Source of the DNA: Bacteroidota bacterium
GTDB taxonomy: Bacteria > Bacteroidota > Rhodothermia > Rhodothermales > UBA10348
Assembly (NCBI GenBank): GCA_004356265.1
Contig: SMXK01000114.1
Coordinates: 1-8,033, forward strand
Direction of reading: 5' to 3'
DNA length: 8,033 nucleotides
Within the stretch, counting starts at the first letter, position 1. The number at the start of each line of letters is the position of its first letter. The translations under genes and the position numbers were made by a program. Below the pieces are notes generated by a model. The model made no database searches. It was not told the DNA's origin and worked only from the letters and a program-made list of their open reading frames with translations. This document shows positions 1 to 5,427 of this stretch, piece after piece.

Positions 1-277
1 AAACGACCACTCCCAGAAGCAGCAACAATCGCCGCGTGGGCGCGAGCTTCAGAAACAGGCTTTTTAGCAGGTACAGGAACGAATATGCGCTGCGCGTAAC
101 GTGTCCTTTCGTTGCCAGATTCTGCCGGGTCTCCTCGTCCAGGAAAAATGCATACGTGTCCTTCAGGTCACGTCCTATGGTCTGAGGAAGTTCGCTCTCA
201 CGAAGATCGGTCAGAACGCGTTGGGTAAACTGATTGGCTTTGTCATAAGCCTGTCGAACGTTATCCGATTCTGACAT
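1..277 (-). CDS. Partial membrane-anchored protein, possibly SpoIIE/PP2C-type phosphatase (N-terminus)
   Basis: The gene is cut by the left window edge: only 92 N-terminal codons, read right to left from the ATG at 277-275, are present, and the frame is open throughout. Residues 1-60 are charged and probably helical (MSESDNVRQAYDKANQ...). Residues 62-79 (RSAYSFLYLLKSLFLKLAP) and 83-92 (LLLLLGVVV) are hydrophobic and look like the beginning of membrane segments. This layout, a short helical cytoplasmic N-terminus followed by a 'LKSLFLKL.P.RRLLLL' entry into the membrane, resembles from memory the N-termini of SpoIIE-family Ser/Thr phosphatases in Rhodothermota/Balneolota. No catalytic domain lies in the window, so the function is tentative. 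It is transcribed divergently from nhaC. No Shine-Dalgarno sequence precedes the ATG. That the segment codes for protein is much surer than what it does. Confidence 0.6.
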   Translation of the reverse strand, partial: MSESDNVRQAYDKANQFTQRVLTDLRESELPQTIGRDLKDTYAFFLDEETRQNLATKGHVTRSAYSFLYLLKSLFLKLAPTRRLLLLLGVVV

Positions 278-463
278 GATAATTTCGGAGGAAGGGGCCA
301 GGTCAATTGACAGGAAGTGGACGGCAAAACAGTATCCGCCTACGGAAACTATGACTCAGGGGTGCAACAATGGGAAAAAAAGCGATTCATTCCGAGGCGC
401 CCATCGTGTAGTTTATTCGTTGCCTGATTACGTCACACATTTTCACTTCGCGCTTCACAAAAA
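278..463. promoter_or_regulatory. Divergent spacer between the left-edge gene and nhaC
   Basis: These 186 nt separate two divergently oriented genes, so by geometry both promoters should lie here. I could not identify a convincing -35/-10 pair or a Bacteroidota-type TTTG/TAnnTTTG pair. A 10-bp perfect palindrome, GTCAATTGAC, lies at 302-311 and could be an operator half, but its length is compatible with chance. The last 30 nt before nhaC are A/T-rich, with a run of six A's directly before the ATG and no Shine-Dalgarno motif. A 66-codon open frame across this spacer has no recognisable features. Confidence 0.35.
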
Positions 464-1894
464 ATGGACTGGATAGTACTCGCTCCGCCCATCATTGCCA
501 TTGTTCTTGCACTCTGGACGAAGGAGGTTTACCTGTCTCTGCTGACCGGCCTCTGGCTCGGCGCTACCATTCTTGTTGGAGGCAATCCACTTCTGGGCAT
601 ACGAGAATTGCTTGATCAGCTGGTAACAGTCTTTGAGGACCCAGGCAATACCAGAATCATTATTTTCAGTCTGCTCGTGGGAGGATTAATTGCGCTCGTG
701 CAGGGTTCGGGGGGTGTCAGTGGTTTTATAAACTGGGCTCAAAAACGGGGCTGGGGAGAGACTCGAAGAAGTAGTGAGTTGCTTGCCTGGGGCATCGGAA
801 TGGTCATATTCGTTGAGTCCAGTATTACCTGTTTGATTGTTGGAGCCATCAACCGGCCTCTTTTTGATCGTCTTAAAATCCCGCGTGAGAAACTGGCCTT
901 CTATTGCGATGTTACGAGTGCGCCGGTGTGTATGATGATTCCGCTGAATGGATGGGGCGCATACGTTCTTGGGTTGCTTGCCGCACAAGGCATAACAGAA
1001 GGATCGGTCGGGTTATTGGCGACCGCCTTGATATTCAATTTCTATGCAATCGCGGTGATATTATTTTCACTTGCCATGGCGATCACGGGGTTCCGGTTTG
1101 GCAGCATGGCAACGGCCGAAATTCGCGCTGAAGAAACGGGCGCCGTGCTTCGTCCCGGAGCAACTCCCCTTATCTCAGAAGAGATTGCCGCGTTATCGCC
1201 CTCTGATCGATCCCGGCATCGGGCCATCGATTTACTCCTCCCGATCGGCGTGATGGTGGCGACGATATTTGTCGGATTATATATCACGGGCGACGGGGAA
1301 ATAATGCAAGGAAGTGGCTCTACATCGGTCTTGTGGGCGGTATTCGCTGCGGTCGGAGTGGCCATGTTCATGTACGCCCTGCCCGGATCGGGGAATGACG
1401 GAAAAGCGCTCATGACGCCTGTCGAATCTATGGGGCTTGTTTTAAAAGGGTCTTCAGGACTGGTTGGCATGGTCATTCTGGTGGTATTTGCGTTTGCGCT
1501 GGGACAAGTATCACGCGCCCTCGAGATGGGGCCGTATATCCTGAGCGTTGTTGGAACCGATTGGCCCACATGGTGGATTCCATCACTGGTATTCGTGGTT
1601 GGAAGTTTTATTTCATTCACACTTGGCTCCTCATGGACGGGATTCGCGATTCTTATACCGATCGCGCTACCTCTTGCGGATGGATTGGATATTTCGCCGG
1701 CGCTGATGCTTGGCGCTGTTCTTTCCGGAGGCGTTTTCGGTGATCATGCCTCGCCACTATCCGATACGTCGCTCATTGCCTCGATGTCCGCCGCAAGCGA
1801 CCACGTGGATCACATCAACACGCAGTTACCCTATGCACTGGCGATGGGGGGAGTGACTATCGCAGGATTTCTGATAGCCGGTCTGTTGAGCTAA
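464..1894 (+). CDS. nhaC: NhaC-family Na+/H+ antiporter
   Basis: A 476-residue, very hydrophobic inner-membrane protein of the NhaC/ion-transporter superfamily. These proteins exchange external protons for cytoplasmic Na+, serving pH and salt homeostasis. Multiple membrane segments are visible, for example residues 3-19, 22-40, 64-82, 106-128, 152-174, 182-208, 257-275, 288-306, 332-348, 368-387, 390-405 and 455-475. A hydrophilic loop at about 210-255 separates two halves. Family hallmarks are the discontinuous polar motif GDHASPLSDTSLIAS (426-440), corresponding to the NhaC 'GDHxSPxSDT' signature, the motif SAPVCMMIPLNGWGAY (152-167), and GSSWTGFAILIP (388-399). The length matches the family, so it looks intact. 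The start is the ATG after a run of A's; the protein opens straight into the first membrane helix, which supports it. It appears monocistronic, with a hairpin just after the stop. Substrate could instead be a malate/lactate or amino-acid anion pair, since the wider family includes such exchangers. Confidence 0.88.
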   Translation: MDWIVLAPPIIAIVLALWTKEVYLSLLTGLWLGATILVGGNPLLGIRELLDQLVTVFEDPGNTRIIIFSLLVGGLIALVQGSGGVSGFINWAQKRGWGETRRSSELLAWGIGMVIFVESSITCLIVGAINRPLFDRLKIPREKLAFYCDVTSAPVCMMIPLNGWGAYVLGLLAAQGITEGSVGLLATALIFNFYAIAVILFSLAMAITGFRFGSMATAEIRAEETGAVLRPGATPLISEEIAALSPSDRSRHRAIDLLLPIGVMVATIFVGLYITGDGEIMQGSGSTSVLWAVFAAVGVAMFMYALPGSGNDGKALMTPVESMGLVLKGSSGLVGMVILVVFAFALGQVSRALEMGPYILSVVGTDWPTWWIPSLVFVVGSFISFTLGSSWTGFAILIPIALPLADGLDISPALMLGAVLSGGVFGDHASPLSDTSLIASMSAASDHVDHINTQLPYALAMGGVTIAGFLIAGLLS

Positions 1895-1896
1895 CA

Positions 1897-1922
1897 AACT
1901 GGGCGGTTGAAACCGCGCAGTT
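1897..1922 (+). terminator. Hairpin after nhaC, possible transcription terminator
   Basis: Two nucleotides after the nhaC stop, a 12-nt arm (AACTGGGCGGTT) is followed by a 2-nt gap and its near-perfect inverse (AACCGCGCAGTT), giving an 11/12-bp stem with a single G-G mismatch. In practice the tip would open to a TGAA tetraloop. The following sequence (TTGAAGCTTTGATG) has only scattered T's, not a clean U tract, so intrinsic termination may be weak. It could equally stabilise the mRNA 3' end. Its place between nhaC and the phhA operon favours a terminator role. Confidence 0.5.
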
Positions 1923-2016
1923 GAAGCTTTGATGATGTCGAAACCGGGTCATAGTCATTGCGTACCCGTGCCACAAGTATCAGATTCTTGGTACCGGAGA
2001 CCGAATTATATCTGCC
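1923..2016 (+). promoter_or_regulatory. Leader/promoter region of the phhA operon
   Basis: This 94-nt stretch between the post-nhaC hairpin and the phhA ATG should carry the promoter of the four-gene run. The only candidate I see is TTG at 1988-1990 and TATATCTG at 2007-2014 (one mismatch to the Bacteroidota TAnnTTTG element). It lies only 2 nt from the start codon and would require a leaderless transcript, so I do not rely on it. No Shine-Dalgarno sequence precedes phhA. Confidence 0.25.
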
Positions 2017-2853
2017 ATGCCAAACGATTTCCAAAGAGACAGTTACGCCGATGACGCATCGCTGTCCGCCTACGAGCGAGCCGCCGAGCAAGGTGTAGAC
2101 CCGCGTTGTATACCTAAAAGTCTCGTTGGGCCTCCTCCTGTTGGCGATGTTATTGTATCTCCGGTGTACTCTGACCAGGACCGTTCAAATTGGTCGTTCC
2201 TGTTTAAGAGACAGATGGATCTATTGAAATCCCATGCCTCGCAAGTATTCTACACCGGTGTTGATACTCTGAAAATGACTGAATCCAGATTGCCGGCGCT
2301 TAGCGATTTGAGCCAGAAAATGGAGGCCGCTTCGGGCTGGAAAATCGCTCGAATTCCAGGGCTGTTGCACGAGGCAGATTTTCTCGGATTGGTGTCCAAG
2401 CGACTTTTTCCGTCGACCGATTACATCAGAGGAGTTGACGAGCTTGATTACACGCCGGCCCCTGACTGTTTTCACGATATGTTTGGTCACATGCCGTTAC
2501 TCACAGAACCGAGCTTTGCAGACTTTTACCAGATGTTCGGGCAGGTGTCATTGAACGCAAAAGGATCTCAACGCAAAATGCTTGAAACCGTTCATTGGTT
2601 TACGGTCGAATTTGGTCTTATACGCAGAGACGGGGGCATTGGGGTTTTTGGTGCCGGCATTTTGTCTTCAAAAGACGAAGTCGGGCATGCCATGGGCGGC
2701 GGCGCAGATATCATTGAATTCTCGATGGAGAGAGTTACTTCTCAACACTATGACGTTTGGCACTTGCAACCTGTCTTATTTGTCTTAGATTCCTTTGAGC
2801 AACTGGTATCTGAATTCAGGGCCTGGGCGAGTGCTCAGGGAATTCTCAATTAA
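2017..2853 (+). CDS. phhA: Phenylalanine 4-monooxygenase (phenylalanine hydroxylase)
   Basis: A 278-residue, single-domain member of the biopterin-dependent aromatic amino acid hydroxylases. It uses non-haem iron, tetrahydropterin and O2 to convert L-phenylalanine to L-tyrosine in the cytoplasm. The family signature is intact at 149-160 (PDCFHDMFGHMP). The 2-His-1-Glu iron ligands are readable as His153, His158 and Glu198 (in WFTVEFGL, 194-201). The length matches the short bacterial enzymes without the regulatory ACT domain of animal enzymes. Tyrosine or tryptophan hydroxylase activity is possible within the fold, but phenylalanine is the usual bacterial substrate. It is the first gene of a run with acyP, prmC and a carbon-nitrogen hydrolase. 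The usual recycling partner, pterin-4a-carbinolamine dehydratase (PhhB), is not in the window. The start ATG has no Shine-Dalgarno sequence; the conserved core begins far downstream, so the exact N-terminus is less certain than the gene. Confidence 0.93.
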   Translation: MPNDFQRDSYADDASLSAYERAAEQGVDPRCIPKSLVGPPPVGDVIVSPVYSDQDRSNWSFLFKRQMDLLKSHASQVFYTGVDTLKMTESRLPALSDLSQKMEAASGWKIARIPGLLHEADFLGLVSKRLFPSTDYIRGVDELDYTPAPDCFHDMFGHMPLLTEPSFADFYQMFGQVSLNAKGSQRKMLETVHWFTVEFGLIRRDGGIGVFGAGILSSKDEVGHAMGGGADIIEFSMERVTSQHYDVWHLQPVLFVLDSFEQLVSEFRAWASAQGILN

Positions 2854-2872
2854 ATATTTTTAAACGTAGTCC

Positions 2873-3187
2873 ATGTCTGAGTCGATCGAAGAAGTAGACG
2901 AAAAAATTGAATTGAAGAGGATGACGATCCAGATTTCTGGTCAGGTTCAGGGCGTCGGATTCCGGTACTTCATCAGAAAAATCGCGGTTGGAATGCCTCT
3001 TGCCGGATTTGTTCGGAACGATGCCGACGGTACGGTAACGGTTGTTGCCGAGGCTTCAGAAGCCGTTTTAAATGCTTTTCTGAAATCCGTATCAGTGGGT
3101 CCGGCTGAGTCCGACGTGGAAGAGGTCGAAGTCAACTGGTCTATGGCGTTTGGTGGGTTTGAAGGTTTCAGCGTAAAGCTCTGGTAA
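2873..3187 (+). CDS. acyP: Acylphosphatase
   Basis: A 104-residue acylphosphatase, a small cytoplasmic ferredoxin-like-fold enzyme that hydrolyses acyl-phosphate bonds (for example acetyl- or carbamoyl-phosphate). The phosphate-binding loop is intact at 23-31 (GQVQGVGFR), with catalytic Arg31. The second motif is at 45-55 (GFVRNDADGTV), with catalytic Asn49. The family is usually about 90 residues. The extra length is an acidic N-terminal extension of 16 residues before a second in-frame ATG at 2921 (MTIQISGQVQG...), which would give a canonical 88-residue protein, so the true start may be 2921. It lies 19 nt after phhA and 6 nt before prmC, so the genes are probably co-transcribed. It is in the same reading frame as prmC, with one TAA between them. 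Neither candidate start has a well-spaced Shine-Dalgarno sequence. Confidence 0.9.
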   Translation: MSESIEEVDEKIELKRMTIQISGQVQGVGFRYFIRKIAVGMPLAGFVRNDADGTVTVVAEASEAVLNAFLKSVSVGPAESDVEEVEVNWSMAFGGFEGFSVKLW

Positions 3188-3193
3188 AAAACA

Positions 3194-4066
3194 TTGTCGA
3201 CGGAACCCTCGGAATTCAGTCAGCGATATTTAAGATCGTGGGCAGAGGCGTTTCTGAATAAAGCAGATCAACACTTTTCCGTTCTGGAAATAGACTGGTT
3301 GATTGAGGAGGTTTCGGGCCGGTCGAGGCTTGATTTATTAACGACCCCGGAGAAAGAATTCTCGCACACCGAAGTAAAACGGTTTCAATCCCTTATCGTG
3401 CGCAGATCCAGGGGAGAACCTGTTCAGCACATCCTCGGATTTACAGAGTTTTACGGACATCGTATTCTCGTGTCTCGCGATGCCCTCATTCCGCGACCTG
3501 AAACAGAGGGACTGGTTACGCTGGCACTCGACTTTCTCCGTAGCAAAAGCGACAACTTGATTCTGGATATAGGGACGGGATCCGGATGTATCGCTGTTGC
3601 GCTGGAAATTGAAGCTCCTGGAAATACAATTATCGGGATTGACATCAGTAAACCTGCCCTGGAGTTGGCACAGCGGAACGCAGAGCTGCATCGTATTGAA
3701 GTAGGATGGCAGCTGGGCGATATGTACAGTGCTGAAACCATCCCCGGGGATTCCGGCCAGGTTGACCTGATCGTTTCAAATCCGCCGTATATCCTGGATT
3801 CGGATGTTGTATCACTTCAGACTGAGGTTCGCGAATTCGATCCCTTACTGGCGCTTACGCCCGGCTCGGACCATCTTAAACCCTATCGCGCCCTGGCTGA
3901 ACTGGCGTCAGAACGCCTTCGAGCCGGAGGCGCCGTCATTGTAGAAATTGAAGAACGCTCTGGACCAGAAGTCATGGAGATTTTTACGACAGTCGGAATC
4001 TCACAAGTTAGAACGCATGTGGATCTCGCAGGTCTGGATCGGATTGTTTTTGGATTAAAAAAATAA
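3194..4066 (+). CDS. prmC: Peptide chain release factor N5-glutamine methyltransferase
   Basis: A 290-residue PrmC/HemK methyltransferase. It transfers a methyl group from S-adenosylmethionine to the Gln of the GGQ motif in RF1 and RF2, improving translation termination. The N-terminal helical domain (about 10-80) ends in RGEPVQHILG (73-82), followed by the family stretch LIPRPETE (98-105). The Rossmann fold shows the SAM-binding loop DIGTGSGCIAVAL (125-137) and acidic Asp150 in GIDIS. The catalytic NPPY motif is at 196-199 and the REFDPLLAL element at 213-221. The length matches the family. The start is TTG at 3194: the acyP TAA lies three codons upstream in the same frame, no ATG occurs in frame until about residue 177, and recognisable homology begins near residue 10. 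The leader is A-rich (GGTAAAAAACA) rather than a Shine-Dalgarno sequence. It is the third gene of the phhA operon. Confidence 0.93.
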   Translation: MSTEPSEFSQRYLRSWAEAFLNKADQHFSVLEIDWLIEEVSGRSRLDLLTTPEKEFSHTEVKRFQSLIVRRSRGEPVQHILGFTEFYGHRILVSRDALIPRPETEGLVTLALDFLRSKSDNLILDIGTGSGCIAVALEIEAPGNTIIGIDISKPALELAQRNAELHRIEVGWQLGDMYSAETIPGDSGQVDLIVSNPPYILDSDVVSLQTEVREFDPLLALTPGSDHLKPYRALAELASERLRAGGAVIVEIEERSGPEVMEIFTTVGISQVRTHVDLAGLDRIVFGLKK

Positions 4067-4074
4067 ATACCGAA

Positions 4075-4884
4075 TTGAAAATAGCGCTCATACAACAGTT
4101 TGCTTCACAGGACATTAAGCTGAATTTACAGCGTGGTCTTGAGGCGGCTCGATTGGCCTGCGAAAATGGTGCAAACCTGATAGTATTTCCGGAATTAGCC
4201 TTCACCCCCTTCTATCCACAGAACCGATTGAGTGGATCTAGATTTGAATTCACCGAGACCATTCCAGGACCCACAACAGACGTTTTTTGCAAACTGGCAA
4301 AGCAAAAAAACGTTGTGATTGTTCTGAATTTGTATGAGCGTGACGGAGATGCTGCGTTCGATAGTTCACCAATAATCGACGCTGACGGTTCAATTCTGGG
4401 GGTAACGCGCATGATCCATATTACTCAATATGACGGATTTTTCGAACAGGATTATTATGACCCGGGGGATACGGGTGCGCCCGTATACGACACAGCGGTC
4501 GGGCGAATCGGAATAGCGATTTGTTATGACCGGCATTTTCCTGAATACATGCATTCACTAGGTAAGAAGAAGGCGGACATAGTTCTTATCCCGCAAGCGG
4601 GTACAGCAGGTGAGTGGCCGGAAGGTGTGTTTGAGGCGGAAGTCCAGGCGTCAGCGTTTCAAAACGGATATTTTGCCGCGCTCGCAAACAGGGTCGGCGC
4701 AGAAGAGGTTTTAACTTTCGCCGGCGGATCCTTTGTCACCAATCCCCGAGGCCAGGTTCTCGCAAAAGCACCGGAAGGAATCGAACACATTTTGTATCAA
4801 GATTTAAATCTTGATGAGGTGGCAGCATCGCCGGCAAGAACGTTGTTTTTCGAACACGCTCGGCCAGGATTATTCGTTGGTTGA
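4075..4884 (+). CDS. Carbon-nitrogen hydrolase (nitrilase superfamily) lacking the usual catalytic lysine
   Basis: A 269-residue protein spanning the full CN-hydrolase domain, nearest in look to N-carbamoylputrescine amidase/beta-ureidopropionase-type enzymes, which cleave C-N bonds of amides or carbamoyl groups. Visible elements are Glu40 in VFPELAF (37-43), the structural/second Glu124 in FFEQ, the PGDTGAPVYDT stretch (130-140), and nucleophile Cys150 in GIAICYDRHFPE (146-157). The catalytic Lys normally found in a (Y/R)RK-x-H-(I/L) motif is absent: the sequence reads TRMIHITQYDG (111-121), with Met113 (codon ATG at 4411-4413) at that place. From memory some hydrolases of this subgroup share 'TRM.HI', so this may be a subfamily trait rather than damage; the rest of the protein is well preserved. 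Substrate unknown. The start is TTG at 4075, chosen because the family begins 'MK(I/V)ALIQ' exactly there and no ATG fits. It is 8 nt after prmC. Its end overlaps the convergent thioredoxin-like gene by 15 nt. Confidence 0.87.
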   Translation: MKIALIQQFASQDIKLNLQRGLEAARLACENGANLIVFPELAFTPFYPQNRLSGSRFEFTETIPGPTTDVFCKLAKQKNVVIVLNLYERDGDAAFDSSPIIDADGSILGVTRMIHITQYDGFFEQDYYDPGDTGAPVYDTAVGRIGIAICYDRHFPEYMHSLGKKKADIVLIPQAGTAGEWPEGVFEAEVQASAFQNGYFAALANRVGAEEVLTFAGGSFVTNPRGQVLAKAPEGIEHILYQDLNLDEVAASPARTLFFEHARPGLFVG

Positions 4885-5427
4885 TCGCGTAGTAGGCGCG
4901 TCCAGCGAAATGCCGTTTTCTTCCAGATAATCGGCAAAAGACATGTCCCGAAATGATTCTGATCCTACGAATTTCAGGACCTGAAAAAACTCATCATATT
5001 GATGAAATCCCGGAAGGCGGGTGATGTACGTTCCATTCGGCTCAAGAAATATCGTAGTCGGAGTGCCGGTCGCTCCGAAACCGGCTCCCAGCTCTGCCGA
5101 CGACAGGGTAAATCCTTTGTATGTCAACGTGTCGTTACTAATACCGATATCAATCCGGCCCAGCTCAAATGTATCGTAGACGTACGATTGAAGCTCTGCC
5201 TGTGTGTAGATTTCGGATTGTAATTTTCTGCACCATGGGCAGGTATCTGCATACACATCTATCAGAATGATTTTTTCATTCCCAGTAGCACGTTGCAAGG
5301 CATCAGAAAATGAAGGCCACGTAATTTGATCTACTTGTGGCTCAAGCTTGTCCTGAGCGATGACGGCCGATGTCGTTATCAGCGTGAAAAGTGCTGCTAC
5401 CAGCAATATGGTCGTGCGGAATTTCAT
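4870..5427 (-). CDS. Exported thioredoxin-like protein (CPWC)
   Basis: A 185-residue thioredoxin-fold protein with an N-terminal signal peptide: MKFR, then a hydrophobic core from about residue 6 to 18, and a likely cleavage near AVIA|Q (24/25). It therefore acts in the periplasm or at the outer face of a membrane. The redox motif CPWC is at 63-66 in DVYADTCPWCRKLQ, and the cis-proline strand is at 121-128 (GTPTTIFL), both as expected of an active thioredoxin fold (Thioredoxin_7/DsbD-gamma-like group). Its probable job is disulfide reduction or cytochrome/envelope-protein maturation; the partner is unknown. The frame remains open 17 codons further upstream (to 5478), but the ATG at 5427 sits directly on the signal peptide and is preferred. 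No Shine-Dalgarno sequence precedes it. The start lies inside the upstream glycosyltransferase gene (86-nt overlap), implying co-transcription and perhaps coupled translation. The stop overlaps the convergent hydrolase gene. Confidence 0.85.
   Translation of the reverse strand: MKFRTTILLVAALFTLITTSAVIAQDKLEPQVDQITWPSFSDALQRATGNEKIILIDVYADTCPWCRKLQSEIYTQAELQSYVYDTFELGRIDIGISNDTLTYKGFTLSSAELGAGFGATGTPTTIFLEPNGTYITRLPGFHQYDEFFQVLKFVGSESFRDMSFADYLEENGISLDAPTTRSTNE

Noticed and set aside
302..311. 10-bp palindrome GTCAATTGAC as an operator
   Set aside because: It is a single short palindrome with no second copy in the window; chance is a sufficient explanation.
276..476. 66-codon plus-strand frame across the spacer before nhaC
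   Set aside because: It overlaps the nhaC start by 13 nt, occupies the only room for promoters, and shows no family features.
1042..1620. 192-codon open frame antisense to nhaC
   Set aside because: It lies wholly inside a confidently identified antiporter gene, its translation has no recognisable domain, and it reads as the low-complexity shadow of a membrane-protein gene.
1988..2014. TTG/TATATCTG pair as the phhA promoter
   Set aside because: The downstream element ends 2 nt before the start codon and would need a leaderless transcript; the spacing to TTG (16 nt) is also short for this promoter class.
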